From positions 4,032,501-4,096,500 of the forward strand of contig CP136898.1 in NCBI GenBank assembly GCA_034359265.1: a stretch of DNA of 64,000 bases, in the 5' to 3' direction. Each line of letters opens with the position of its first letter. The first letter of the stretch is position 1. Below the pieces are notes generated by a model. That model was not told the DNA's origin. It saw only the letters and a program-made list of their open reading frames with translations, and ran no database searches. The stretch comes from Canna indica (Eukaryota; Streptophyta; Magnoliopsida; Zingiberales; Cannaceae). The position numbers and the translations under genes were made by a program. This document shows, in pieces, positions 1-13,000 of the stretch.

Positions 1-36
1 GCTATCTCTAAAAACGGGCTTTTCTCGCGCTTTCTG

Positions 37-45
37 AAACCCTAG
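37..45 (+). promoter_or_regulatory. telo-box in RPL22 5' region
   Basis: AAACCCTAG lies about 33 bases before the RPL22 start codon. Telo-boxes near the transcription start are a known feature of plant ribosomal-protein promoters, and a second copy precedes RPL19 in this window. The rest of the promoter lies before the window. Confidence 0.7.
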
Positions 46-77
46 GGAGTGGCGGCTTTCATCGAGCGGAGAAGAAG

Positions 78-1665
78 ATGAGTCGCGGAGGGGCTGCGGC
101 GGCCGCGGCCGCGAAGGGCGGGAAGAAGAAGGGTTCCACCTTCGTCATCGACTGCGCGAAGCCAGTGGAGGACAAGATCATGGACATAGCTTCCCTAGAG
201 AAGTTCCTTCAGGAGCGGATCAAGGTGGCTGGAGGGAAAGCCGGCGCCTTCGGAGACGCCGTTATCGTTACCCGTGATAAGAACAAGATCACTGTCACCT
301 CCGAGGGGCCATTCTCCAAGCGGTAATTCCCATTCTCTTCGTTGTATCTTTTAGGCTTCCTTGTTTCGTGCCCTTGTATTGTTTCCATCATGAACTTCAT
401 CACTAACTTGACAGCTTGATTGCTCTAAATAATTAATTTATTGAGTGCTAAAATGGAATATTCAGATCAACAGGCATCTTTTGTGCATCTTGCTATTTGC
501 AAGATTGATATCTGATATCTGTTGTATATATATAATGTATGAAATTGATTTGCTAAGAGAACATTATGAACTGGCCTCATTTTCTTTTGTTTGCCTTGAC
601 GTATTCGTACAATTAGCAACAAACTCACTGTATATTATCCGAAGACATGGAGAACCCCCAAAAGTTCTATAGCTAACCAAAAGTTTATATCTTTTTCACG
701 TTTCTTCTGATCATCGCTTGTTAAAACAGTACCACTACAACATGTTTTTGCTAAATATTTTGCATGTGACCAGTTAATTTAAACAACTCTTTTCACGGGT
801 TCTTGTTCTAAATGAATCAGGCTACAAGATGTGTATTCATTCATCTAGTTATTGCTTTATGTTTTAATTTTTATTTCAACTGTGATTAATTTCTGTAAGA
901 TCTTTAATCTGACAGAAAATATGTTGGTCGCCTTCAACTTCTTTTGATGTCCTTTCAAAGCTACTTTGTGAACTAAGTTTTCTACGTCAATTAGCATAAC
1001 TGTTTGTTCTGCTTTTGCATCAATAGTCTGAATTGAATGATAGAATAATCTTCTATTTACGACATGCTCACCACATATCTCAAAACCATATGCAAAATGC
1101 GGATCTGAACTTTCTTTATAATTAGCCATTTGATGCATACGGATCCCAAATTTACTAACTAGCCATTTGAAAAGTTCTCTGTTGTACGTTTTTGTTGTCA
1201 GATAGAAAGTTTCAGGATTTTCTGCCTAGAATCCATTGCTTAATTGTGATTTAATATCGAAATTTGCAATTTCATTATCCTGTCGAGCTCACTAGGATGT
1301 TATTATTATTGTTGCTATTATTATATATGCCTACATTTAATATAGTCCTACATGACTGTCAGTAATTTTAGAGAATATTGGCATTGTTTGTTTAATTTTG
1401 ATTCCACAATCAAGTATTGCTGATAAGATTATGTTACAGTAGAAGATCAGTTTTCCAGATTGTGCAGCTTATCTTTCCTAATCATGAAGTAATTTAACAT
1501 TCACTTCTATCATTTTTCAGGTACTTGAAATACTTGACCAAGAAATATCTGAAGAAACACAATGTCCGTGATTGGCTGCGAGTCATTGCTTCAAACAAAG
1601 ACCGCAGTGTTTATGAGCTGCGATACTTCAATATTGCTGAAAATGAAGGGGAAGATGAAGAGTGA
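78..1665 (+). CDS. RPL22: 60S ribosomal protein L22 (eL22)
   Basis: Structural protein of the cytosolic 60S subunit. There are two exons, 78-322 and 1521-1665. The junction CG|GTAATT ... TTTTCAG|G rebuilds an Arg codon and gives a 129-aa protein, the usual plant eL22 length. The N-terminus is Ala- and Lys-rich (an Ala run, then KGGKKK), followed by the family core [15 protein letters not shown] and FGDAVIV. Exon 2 encodes [20 protein letters not shown] and ends in the acidic tail NEGEDEE. The start is the first ATG and matches family N-termini. The 1.2-kb intron holds no recognisable gene; I looked for C/D snoRNA boxes and saw none. The telo-box upstream suggests co-regulation with other ribosomal-protein genes. 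Confidence 0.96.
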
Positions 1666-2102
1666 TGATGCATTGTTATGTTTTTCCCGGTTTAACGTTG
1701 GGAGCTATATTTTGACATTTAGAAGGTTCTCTTTAATCTATGGTTTATGATGTACGAACTTCTATCCATTATCTCAGAGGATTGAATTTGCTACTGTATT
1801 CAGCAGTAATTTAGCTAAACAAGGAATGCACAACGTTTGGATTTCTTTTGGTACTGCTTTTGGGTCATTACTACAGATAAGTGTATGTTTCACAGTTTTA
1901 GCTTGCAATTACTGTTTGGCGTATTGACTTCAGTTACAATCTCTCGATTTATCCCTTCGACAAAGTTCAATTTTTTGAGCTATATTGGTTCGGGTGTGAA
2001 ATCAGTGTTGTTACAATTTATGCTAATGTTCACACAATTTTTACCAAATGCGCCAAGTCTTTCATGAACGTTTTTGCAAAATTTAGGAGTTAAACCAGAT
2101 TT
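1666..2102. other. RPL22 3' flank
   Basis: This is the presumed 3' UTR and downstream AT-rich DNA of RPL22. No gene, repeat or RNA is recognisable. Confidence 0.5.
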
Positions 2103-2105
2103 TTA

Positions 2106-2928
2106 GGTGCTGTTTGGTTAGCGAAAACTATTTTCTGGTTTAGTTTCAGTGAAATTGAAAACTTGGTTTCGAAAACTTGATTTTGGTTTCTAGTTTTCAG
2201 TTTTTCGAAAACGCGTTTGGTTAATGAAAACAACATAAGTTTTAGTTAGTTGAAACCAGTGAATATTTATTTGGCTATAAAAAGTAATATTAATTTTTCT
2301 TGAATATTTTTAGTAGTAATTAATATTTAGTTAGTTTACAGAATTAAATATTTGTTAATATAGTTATAAAATATTTGTAATATTTAATTAATTAAGTTAT
2401 TGGTAGTTTGAGATTTTTTTGTTCAATTAAATATAAAAATTAATTAATAGTTAATATTTTAAAATAATAATAATTCTAGTGGTCTAAATTAGTTTTGATT
2501 ACTTATAAATAGATTAACTTTAAGAAAATTTAGTAATTTTAAAATTTGGGTTTGAGTCAATTAGATATAAATTTGTTTAATTAATTTGTAAATTTAAGAT
2601 AATAGTTTGAGTTGAAAATGATGATTTTTATTTTTTTAAAAAAATTTAATATAATTTGATTTATTTTTAAATTAATTAATTTTATAAAAAAAATATTTAT
2701 AATTATAAAATTGTCACTCCATTTTGATAACGAAACCGACAGTCTCGAAACCACAGAAAACAACATTCTAGTGTTTTCATTTTTATTAAGAAAACTGGTT
2801 TCGTTTTCATTCTGGTTTCGATTCAGTTTCATGAAAACGCTGAACCAAACATGTTTTCGTAAGCAATTTTGGTTTCAATGAAACCGAAACCATAAAAACA
2901 GACTTGATTTCGTTAACCAAACAGGCCC
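2106..2928. mobile_element. Tourist-like (PIF/Harbinger) MITE, copy 1
   Basis: The element is 823 bp and AT-rich. Terminal inverted repeats are GGTGCTGTTTGGTTAGCGAA on the left and the complement of GGGCCTGTTTGGTTAACGAA on the right. It is flanked by a TTA target duplication at 2103-2105 and 2929-2931, the 3-bp TWA signature of PIF/Harbinger. A subterminal region rich in GTTTTC and GAAACC is shared with the copy at 52658-53478, which lies in the opposite orientation. There is no coding capacity. Confidence 0.85.
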
Positions 2929-3196
2929 TTAATCTCCTGTTTGAGTTGCCCTCCTACTTCAAATTCAATATTCAAAAATTTCATGTGAAATGGACGGGTG
3001 TTGAAGACTTGAAGTACAGGACACTAGGACAGTATATATACTTTCAAATTACATACCGAAGAAACAGAAAATGTGTTGTCTTATAAAGTTTAAACATTGG
3101 TAAGGCAAACATCCGAATACAAAACATTAGTTGCCTATAAGTTAACTGCTGTGACAGGACGCAAGGCATTGTTGTTGGAAGTGTGTTTCTTCAATG

Positions 3197-6100
3197 CTAC
3201 AATTCCTCGAAACCTTCTTCGTCTCCTTCATCCTCAATCCTTTCAAAATGTGCTCTCCATAACTCCATCTATGATTCAAACAGGAAATTAGGGAGACGAA
3301 ATAGATATTTATAATTGTATCATTTCAAGTACTTTTCATGTCGAGTAGCTTGAAGAGATGATTAAAAAAGTATCACAACAAATCTGACATGCTGAGAATT
3401 AAGCAACATCATCTGTTAGTATGTACAATCAAGACAATATAGTAGAATACTTGGAAGTGCTTTCTATTGCTTGAGGTTTTAAATAACCTTATACCCTCGA
3501 CTAAACCATAATTAAAGCAAAAAATTGTAGTTTGGCGGAATAAGATATGAGCACAAACATGTTCGTGTCTTACGGCAGTCATCAAGAAGTTGAATTTGCA
3601 AAGCTACAATTAAGTTTGCTATTTTGTAGAAGCAGCAACAATTGGAAAATTATTGAGAGGCTTCAAGCACTAAAAAAACAATTATCTGTTGAACTCGGTA
3701 TCCAGGTATCCTTCATCCTCTATCCTGTGGAAATTAAAAATTGCGATCTAGACACAACAGGTATTCCTTTATGGCTTTATTGTCAACGTGCTTTTTTTAA
3801 AAAAAGAATGATTAAAAGTCAACATGTGCTTAAGAAACTATATTATACTTATCAATCTAAATTGTAGGGATCTTGTGGCAGTATTAAAAGTTGTAATATC
3901 TAGGGTTCTATTATCTTGAGGCATCATATTCCTAAATGTCTGCACTGAAAGAAAAATAAAGGTGTCAAGTATCTCAATTAAAGATCAGCACGAACAAATC
4001 AATGCTGATGTTGCTCCAGCAGTTATTTCCAGATAGAATCCGAAGCTGAATAACCAAGGTGGTTCCTTAGTATTACAAGGTGTCCAAACACAAATCTTTA
4101 GCCAAAAGAACTGTTCTTATAAAATTTGGAAACAAGGGGGATGTTAGAAATGCATAAAAAAGAACATGAAGTAATTGTTTATTTCATGAGTCTTAAGAGA
4201 AATACCTTAGATCTTATCAACTCACTGCTTATGTAAAAATCGTAAACTTAATTCTAGTCACTTGGATAACCTAATAGGAAATCCAATTACCACTTTTAAG
4301 TACTAACCTATAATCGTGACAGCAATGTTGTGTACCAATTTGGTTCTCTATTATAACTACTAGGGACAGTAAAGAGTCCAAAGAATAACTGAATAATTAA
4401 GCATATAATTGTTGTTAAGATAACTAGCAAGCCTTTGAGTGGTTACTCCGTTGAACTTTTTATCACTGTAGATTAGACAACTACAATCATCCTTCAGTTT
4501 CAAACTTTCCTAGTAAATAGAATAGCCAGCTTTAATTAAAAAAACTCAACAAAAAAATAGGAATCAACGATTTCTATGCATTTTACCTGGGCATCAGAAA
4601 ATTGCAACTGTTCTGCAGTAAATAGTACACTGCTGTTGTTAACAGATGATGCATCCAAGTCTACATTTTCTGTAATATCATTATACCTAACCAAATTAAA
4701 CCGGAAGCCGTAGCTCATAAAAAGTCTTTCTATCCATTCATGGCTCTTATCCTGCAATGAAGAAAGGGTAACAAAAATAGCCAACTATGATTAAGTATTC
4801 ATATAACAAAGGGACAACATATTAATGATCATGCTAACACAACAAACGAACCTTAGTTTCAGACTCAGTTCCTGACAAAGAGGCGGGCAATTCCCCCATG
4901 AGAATGCTTCCTTTCATAGCTGAACTACTTATAAGGGATAATATATCTGACAAGTTTGTCAAAGTTGACATAGGTAGCCCCTGCAAGAACACCAGAAAGT
5001 ATATTAAAAGCTGTTTTCATAGTTGAACTACTTGATATCTACCAAATTTGTCAAATGCTAACATTGGAAGCCTCTGTAGAATTTGTTACATACAAGGTGA
5101 TTAGAATGGTTTTATATGTAAAAAAGGAAGCATTCAAAATGCAAATTATTGTTGGCACGAAATTAAATGCTAACTCTGTGTTCTTCGCCAAGTAGGGCAT
5201 ATCAAATGTGGAACAAAAAACAAATTCAAAATACTAAATATAGTATTAAGAAATAGGGGTTTAACTTCAAATTTTACCTGAATGGCCCACAAACTTGGTT
5301 TATTTCCACTAAAACCCCTCTTCCACAAGGTAGCTTGTAGATCAGCAGCAGACTCTAGAGGAACATGAATTAAGATGCAATTATTCAAGACTTTAGCCCC
5401 CACACCTATTGTAACCAAGGAAAATAAAAAATAAAAAATAGTTAATTACAAAGTATAGTATTGCCATGCAGTACAAAAACGAGTAAATCTATTTGCAATG
5501 AAGAACATAAGTATCATAACCATCTAATTACCTAAATATCACTAATATTGGCAAGAAGATAAGAATACAAAAGCAACACAAGAGCAACTAGCTCTCTAAA
5601 CTTAAAACCGAACATGTACTGCAATCGCCAACACATGTAACCCACTACAAAGACTTCCTTATATGTCTATATTGGTGACCATTTCGTAAAGGAATGAAGT
5701 TGACCATCTGTTCCTGACAAAATAAGTATGTCAGAATTTCACTGACATGCTATGGGTCCATGACCAACTGCACACAAAAAAAAACGAAATTAACTTTCAG
5801 AAACAAAAGAGGATACACAAACCTTTAAGCCTTTGGGATGCCACATTAAAGACACTCTGAGGAGAGATGTCAAATATGACAGATGAGCGTGGCCAGCTTA
5901 GCCTATATGGACGTGTGTCCATACCATCTGTCAATAAAACAATCTATAAGGTATAAGAAAGCCTTAGGAAAATTTCATATGACAGGAAATGCTGCTACAT
6001 TTTGATATATCTAAATACCTGCCAAGGCTCATCTGTAGCTCCAAGCAAACTTAGCAATTTGTCATCAATGAATTTAGTTGTCAATCTATAGTAGCATGAG

Positions 6101-7058
6101 GCAGCTGAACATTGATAGTCCAAATTTTGATGGCTAACAGTAGGTGAAATAAGGCAACTGGAATATGGATCAATAAAAAGAGGATCTGCTAACATAAAAA
6201 AGATGTCAGTTATGAGATAGATGCATAAGACATCTAATGTTCCACAACAATGATAAAAGGAAATGCTTTTTCATAACTCATTCACATATTAAGGTCGATG
6301 ATATATCTGCCAAGTTCTTTCAGCTTAGCAAGGTATCTACTTGTTGACAATAAATATCTCCATTGCTTCATTTTAAAATGAATACAACATTTATACGTAG
6401 AATATTACGATCACAGCCCTATTCATATAATTCTAGCTAAATCAATAATGATTATATACTCAAACACTCTGAACTTATTGACTCCAAAGAAAAGGAAAGG
6501 TTCAACACGCTTAAGAATGTCCTTTAGTCATTGTCTTCAGTAGCTCAGTAGCATTTTAACTAACAAATTACTCATATTTGAAACTTGACTTACAACATAA
6601 GAACAAGTTGCAAACAGACAATTTTTAGTTCTTATTCTTTTAATCCACGTTAAGAAAATACCCTTCAGAATAAATAAAAAAAGGGAAAGAAATACACTGT
6701 TCAAAAGTGCAAATATGCGTGCTTATATTGGAATCATATCGAACTTTTCCTCGCCAGTGCATACAGACTGGGACATCTCAGGAGCATTTCGTCAAATATC
6801 TTACATGCGTGAATTCAAAAGCATAAAGAAAAAAGGACCTGGACGGAGCGACTCTTCAAAGCGAAGAGAAGCAGAACGAACGGCGGCCTGAAGCAGCGGG
6901 TCGGGACATTCGCCTCCGAGTCTAGCGGCGGCGAATCCACCGGTCCGCTGCCGGAAAACCTCCCACTTCCTCCGGCCAGCGAAGACTGACGGAGGCGCGC
7001 ATCGGACAACGGAAGGCTTCGTTGAGGCCGGTGGGAGCAAGCTCCTTAACCCGACCAT
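3197..7058 (-). CDS. Putative SAM-dependent methyltransferase, leucine carboxyl methyltransferase family
   Basis: Predicted class I SAM-dependent O-methyltransferase of the LCM/PPM1-related family; the substrate is unknown. Seven exons on the minus strand: 7058-6839, 6185-6019, 5943-5823, 5405-5278, 4980-4852, 4751-4587 and 3268-3197. All introns are GT-AG, phases agree, and the sum is 1002 nt (333 aa). Exon 1 ends DPLLQAAVRSASLRFEESLRP and the junction rebuilds Asp of DPLFIDPY. The SAM-site region reads IVLLTDGMDTRPYRLSWP (about residues 130-147), corresponding to the usual GAGLDTRxYRL. Later blocks are HVPLESAADLQATLWKRGF and LPMSTLTNLSDILSLISSSA. The C-terminus ends in the acidic EDEGDEEGFEEL seen in plant homologues. 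The Ser/Pro/Arg-containing N-terminus could be an organelle transit peptide. The large last intron (3269-4586) shows no further exon, but a short missed one is possible. Confidence 0.85.
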
Positions 7059-7490
7059 CTACGGTTGCCGCTTCTCGTCGTTTCCCGATCCTTTGCTCCA
7101 AAAAAAATTGTACCACAGAATTCTTATAGTCCCTAAAACGATATCATAATTTGAGATTTATCCCTTGTGATTTCAAAATACCAAATAAGTCCCTTTTAAA
7201 ATGCAATTGCCTAACCCTTAGGGGTCCATGTGTAAAACATTATCAGTTGGGTCGGCCCGGCCCTCCTACTCGTGGCCTGCAATCACTGTTTATCGCCGGC
7301 TCAAATTGTTTGGTCCAACAAGGCCCGACCCAACATGACCCGATCCAATGACCAATTCGTAGCGGCCATCCCCGTGTTAGTGAGTATGAACTATGAAGTA
7401 ACGCCGAAATGTTATCTCTGCATTTATCCACATTTATTTTGTTTCTCTATTATATAATGTTTGTTGTCTCACTTTAATTTTTAAATATAA
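7059..7490. other. Methyltransferase upstream region
   Basis: This is the presumed promoter and 5' region of the minus-strand methyltransferase: GC-richer close to the gene, then AT-rich. No conserved gene was seen. Confidence 0.4.
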
Positions 7491-7494
7491 AATT

Positions 7495-7975
7495 TAATTT
7501 TAAACATTTTAAGTGAGCTTAATATATATAATCCGTCACAAAAGTTTAAATTTTTATTTAATTTTTTAAAAAAAAATCATAATAAATTTTCTCAAATTTA
7601 TTAAAATCATAAATAAGTTTGAGAAATTAGAAAATCATGAAGTCCTCAAATTGCCTATCAAATTTCTTAACTGGTTAATTGAGAGGCCGATTTTGATTTC
7701 TTTTCTTTTTATATTTTCGATTTAATCTCAAACATATTATTTTTTAAACATTTTAAGTGAGCTTAATATATATAATCCGTGACAAAAGTTTAAATTTTTA
7801 TTTAAATTTTTTTAAGAAAATCATAATAAATTTTCTCAAATTTATTAAAATCATAAATAAGTTTAAGAAATTAGAAAACCATGAAGTCCTCAAATTGCCT
7901 ATCAAATTTCTGAAGCCTTATCCGTTAATTGAGAAGCCGATTTTGATTTCTTTTCTTTTTATATTTTCGATTTAA
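7495..7975. repeat. Tandem duplication, 244-bp period
   Basis: Two adjacent AT-rich copies, beginning near 7495 and 7739 and each containing TTTTAAGTGAGCTTAATATA. They differ by scattered substitutions and small indels. The repeat is noncoding. Confidence 0.8.
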
Positions 7976-8360
7976 TATTTTTTTCATTTTTGTTCAAACT
8001 CAAACCCACTGAGATGTATATATTATGCATTTGTGATTTTTAAAATGCCTTGTATCCATAGGTTTAAGACTGAATTAAAAATAAAAAACAAAAATCAATT
8101 TGAGATTGAACCGAAATGAAAAAAATAATCGATTTAAAATTGAACTAAAAATGAAAAAAAAAAAACTTCTTGATAAACCAATTTGTTGAGAGGTAATTTG
8201 AGACTTCTGTTAAAGGTTTTTGCTAAAAATAGGAAAAGTTCAATGCTCGTGTTTTTTTAGGTATTTATTCTAAAAAATTGAAAAAAATATTATGGTTTTC
8301 TAAATTTCTCTCATATTTATTTATGAGGTATTTTAGTGAAAATATTATTTTTTAGGTTAA
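7976..8360. other. AT-rich intergenic DNA
   Basis: Low-complexity AT-rich sequence with no recognisable gene or element end. Confidence 0.4.
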
Positions 8361-9400
8361 TTACTAAGTATATCTCAACTTTTGATGATTTTTTCTAATC
8401 TATCCCACTTTTAATTTTTTTCAATAATATATTTCACTTTTTGATCTGTTTCAATTATATCCCGTCATTAATATAATGATAAATTTATCGTTTGAATGCT
8501 GACATAGTACATAGTAGATCAATATTGTCACGTTAGTGTCTTAAAATGAATAAAAAATGACAAAAATTCTTAATAAGATTTTAATGATTATATCTAATAT
8601 ATCTCGATTTTAAAGATTTCTTTCAAATTTATCTAACTTTTTATTTTCAACTAAAGGGAGCACCGATATTGATCAAAAGTTCATCCAATATCCCTAATTA
8701 TATTTTTAAAAAATAAAATTATTTTCACCAAACTTTCTAAAACATTTTATCTTCATATTTTTCATTTTTTTATAAAAAATTATGTCCCTCTACATTCTTA
8801 ATTCTCATCGTACCTCTTTCTATCACTATGGTCCGGAGGTAGTACCGTGATCACTCTAATCGACAATCGACTATATTATTTTTAATTACATCATTCCTTA
8901 TATCTCGGTTGCATCATTCATGGACCCCAAAGATTTAATATCATGATATATTATTATTTTTAAATATATTTAGGGATGCTAACTAAAATTTTGATCCACA
9001 TGATAATGCAATTCAGAATCCTAATGGCTAAATTGATGATAGTTTGATGATAGAATATAATTAAAATAAATCGAAAGTAAGAAATCTTTTTAGTTATAAA
9101 TAAAAAGTTAGGATATATTTGGAAAATTTATTAAAAGTCGAGATATATTATATATAATCATTTAAACCATATTAAGAATATCTTGCATTTTTTGAATTTT
9201 TTATTAATTTAGAGACGCTAACGTGATAATATGGATCTACATCAACTATGTTACGTCAACATCCATAACGGCAAATTTAAAATTACATTGGCAGTGTGAT
9301 ATAATTAAAAAAATAAAAAGATGAAATATATTATTGGAAAAAAATAAAAAAAATACGATAGATTAAAAAAAATCATCAAAAGTAAATATATATTTAGTAA
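8361..9400. mobile_element. Foldback element or MITE with long inverted arms
   Basis: About 300 bp on each side (8361-8655 and 9090-9400) form a diverged inverted repeat around a loop of about 430 bp. Outer ends are TTACTAAGTATATCTC and the complement of TTACTAAATATATATT. Shared internal landmarks include TTTTGATGATTTTTT, CAATAATATATTTCA and CACGTTAG. No coding capacity and no clear target duplication. Confidence 0.7.
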
Positions 9401-9402
9401 CA

Positions 9403-9600
9403 GAAATGCTAAATCTTCTAACTCATATGTCTAATAATTATTTTAATACTCACATATAATAAAATATTCATAATTATTGATAAAATTATAACTTATACCA
9501 TTACGAGTGGTTAGATAAATTATTAGACATATATTTAGGAAGATAATAGTGATTTAAAAAAATTATTAGACATATCTTTAGGAAGATATAGCAACACCCA
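9403..9600. repeat. Possible short MITE relic
   Basis: Weak inverted ends (AAATGCTAAATCTTCT and the complement of GGGTGTTGCTATATCTTC). The internal AT-rich motif ATTCATAATTATTGATAAAATT reappears around 25350-25440, so this may be a small dispersed repeat family. Confidence 0.35.
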
Positions 9601-9723
9601 TTTAATAATTAACCCGTATTTGTTTCCCTATTATATTCTCCACTTACTTTCTTTGATTAAAGGGGGCCGTTAATTTCCAAGTACAAGTCAATTGTGAATC
9701 TGTGATAGTGTCCAAGTCTCCAT

Positions 9724-9993
9724 CACGTGCACCGCATGCCCTCCCACGCGCAGCCAATTGCGTCCTCTATTTCACGTGGAGGACAAGAACAAGCTCCGAT
9801 CCGGCAACTGCCACGTGTCCGTCGTCCCGAACTTTCGTCCTCCGCTCTCGGCCCAACCGCTCAAACCCGCGCAAGCCCAAGCGGAGCCAGTCGACGCCTT
9901 GGAATCGCTGCTGTTGACGCAACCCCCTAAACTGATACCGACCCCTCGTTAAATATTTGTCTCATCTATCACCCATCGAGCTGCTTCCACGTG
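9724..9993 (+). promoter_or_regulatory. Cluster of four G-boxes (CACGTG)
   Basis: Perfect CACGTG palindromes occur at 9724-9729, 9773-9778, 9812-9817 (as CCACGTGTC, an ABRE-like context) and 9988-9993. All lie within 350 bp upstream of the start codon at 10073. G-boxes bind bZIP and bHLH factors and are typical of ABA-, light- or stress-responsive promoters. This suggests inducible control of the acidic repeat-protein gene. Confidence 0.7.
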
Positions 9994-10072
9994 CACCATC
10001 TTTTCCACTCCCTGTAATTGAGATGGAGATGACGAGCTGAAAAGAGAGATCCTTGGTGCCTCGTAAGGAGCA

Positions 10073-13000
10073 ATGGAGGGCAACGGGCGGCGGAGGAGGG
10101 ACAAGAAGCCATGGGAGAAAATAGAGGTGAAGGGAGGAGGAGGAGGGATCCTGATCCTGGGCGGAGTCCTCGTCGCCGCTGCTATCGGCGCCGGCACCGC
10201 CTTCGCAGCCCGAAAAGCTCAAAGAAGACGACCTCGGCCCTCGGTTAATGATGCCAGTGAAAAGGAAGAGAAAATTAAGAATTTTGAGGGAGAGAGGGAG
10301 AGATCAGATGAGGCCGGCGATGGTATCTCCGTGGCGAGGGAGGTCGAGCTGACGGAGAACCGGTAAATATGCATCTTTTAGGATTTGTGCTTTTCTTTAT
10401 TTAACAGTTTGCTTATTATTTGTTGATTGTTTTTGTAGGCAGAGGGAAAGCGAAATTGATAGAGCAGTTAATACCCAGGTAATTGTTACTAAATAGATTC
10501 ACGTGTTCACTTGTTCTTGATTTGTTCGAGTTTGCTTGTAGTTTTTCATGATTGTTCATGCGCTTGTTTTGGTGTTAATTCATAAATTTCTATCTAGGAT
10601 AACAATTCTATTTCCAAGATTCTTACCTCTAAGAATCTAGATGTTGTTGAAACAAAGAAAGACATTAATGATGGCAGAAATGATGTCAAAGAACTTCCAA
10701 TTGGTATCAACTTGGACATGGATATTTCTTCTGATAAAATCTTGGGGGAAACAGATTGTGTTATTCAGAATGGGGTAGGAGAAAAAGAATTTGGGTCAAC
10801 TGTATCTCAAATGCGTGAGGATTATACCTTGAAAGAATCTGATTTTGTTCTCGTGGAAGGAAAGCCAGAAGAAATAGAAATCAATTTGATTGAATATCAG
10901 ACTGATGTGGCGCAAAACTGGGCAATGAAACTTTTGGAAAAAACTGAAGTTGTTCTTGTTCATGACATAAAAGAAGAGAAAGAAATCTCACCGACAGAAT
11001 CTCTGATACATGTATCCGAGATTGCTTTAGTCCATGAAGAAAAAGAAGATGAAGAAGCCTCATCATCTGAATCTGACCATGGCATGAGGCACGACCAAAC
11101 TGGGCAGATTGTTGAGAAGTCTGTAGTCGCTCTGGAGATTGAAGAAAAAGAAGATGAAGTTTCAGCAGAAAAGCCACATATCGACATTACGGAATCAGAC
11201 GATGCAAAAACAGCCTGCATCAGGGAAGTAGATGGAGGAATTCAATCAGCTAACTCTCAGTTCAGCACAGAATGTCAGATGGATTCTGTTGGAGATGAAA
11301 CTGTATTTTCTCCAGCAGAAGAAATAGAAAAAGAAGTTTTACCTTCCAACTCAAAGTTGGAGATAACTCAGGATCAATCTGCAACATCAGAAGAATCAAA
11401 TCCTGTTGCCACGGAGGAAAGGGATGAACTAGAAGTAGAGAAAACATCAACAATTGTGCTTCAAGAAGAGTCAGAACCTGAGCAAGTGGTAGATGAATAC
11501 AATCAAGAAAAGGATGATAAAGAAATCTTGCCAACTGAATCTGAATATGGCGCGAGTCATTCCCAAGCTGAGCAAATTACTGAGGAAACTGGACTTGCCT
11601 ATGACATCAAAGAAAAAGATGAAAAAGAATTCTATCACAGACCAACTCAATCTAACTCAATTGAGTCACGATTTAGCAATGAAGATTGCAAAAGCAATCT
11701 TGTTACTGATGAGTTTGCCACAGAAAAAGCAATTGAGAAGGAAGAGGAAGAGCTTTCACCAACCGAGCATCAGCGGGAGATGAATGAATGTCGACCAGAA
11801 ACATCACCAATTGTGCTTCAAGAAGAGTCAGAACCTGAGCAAGTGGTAGATAAATACAATCAAGAAAAGGGTGATAAAGAAATCTTGCCAACTGAATCTG
11901 AATATGGAATGAGTCATTCCCAAGCTGAGCAAATTACTGAGGAATCTGGACTTGCCTATGACATCAAAGAAAAAGATGAAGAAGAATCCTATCACAGACC
12001 AACTGAATCCAACTCAATTGAGTCACGATTCAGCAATGAAGATTGCAAAAGCAATCTTGTTGCTGATGAGTTTGCCACAGAAAAAGCAATTGAGAAGGAA
12101 GAGGAAGAGCTTTCACCAACCGAGCATCAGCTGGAGATGAATGAATGTCGACCAGAAACATCACCAATTGTGCTTCAAGAAGAGTCAGAACCTGAGCAAG
12201 TGGTAGATGAATACAATCAAGAAAAGGGTGATAAAGAAATCTTTCCAACTGAATCTGAATATGGCGTGAGTCATTCCCAAGCTGAGCAAATTACTGAGGA
12301 ATCTGGACTTGCCTATGACATCAAAGAAAAAGATGAAGAAGAATCCTATCACAGACCAACTGAATCCAACTCAATTGAGTCACGATTCAGCAATGAAGAT
12401 TGCAAAAGCAATCTTGTTACTGATGAGTTTGCCGCAGAAAAAGCAATTGAGAAGGAAGAGGAAGAGTCACCGACCGAGCATCAGCTGGAGATGAATGAAT
12501 GTCAACCAGAGCCAAACTTTGAAACTTCTATCCAGAATGTAGTAGACGAAATCGAAGAAGATGATGAAGAAGAGAGTGAAGAGTTAGAATCATTAGCTGA
12601 AGAAACGAGAGAGGAAGGATTTGATAGCCCCGGAGTTTCTTCAGCTGAATCAAATGCCGAAGCAATCTGGCCAATTGAGCTGATTGAGCAAAAGAAGATT
12701 CTTCCGGTTGAGCAGTTGAAAGATGTCGATGACCAATTGAAAACCTCAGGAGAAATCAAGGATGTGATGCATGCAAACGAAGAAGAGAAACAAAAAGAAA
12801 CTATTCTAGTGAAAGAAATGAATCCAGCAGAGCTGATCCGGCAAGAGAAGATTCTGAAGGAAATAGAGTTAAAAGGTTTAAGTGACAAATTAAACACTTC
12901 CGGAGAAATTGAGGAAGAGATACTTCCAGAAGATGAAGATGAAGATGGTGATGACTATGATGATGATGAAGAAGAAAAAGAACAAAAAGAGAGTGTTAAA

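Noticed and set aside
323..1520. Search for an intronic C/D snoRNA in RPL22
   Set aside because: No paired C and D boxes with a terminal stem were seen.
3547..3867. 106-codon plus-strand open frame
   Set aside because: It lies in the last intron of the minus-strand methyltransferase, has no recognisable domain and atypical composition.
9702..9952. Three overlapping plus-strand open frames
   Set aside because: They fall in the G-box promoter region. Open frames are expected from its GC content.
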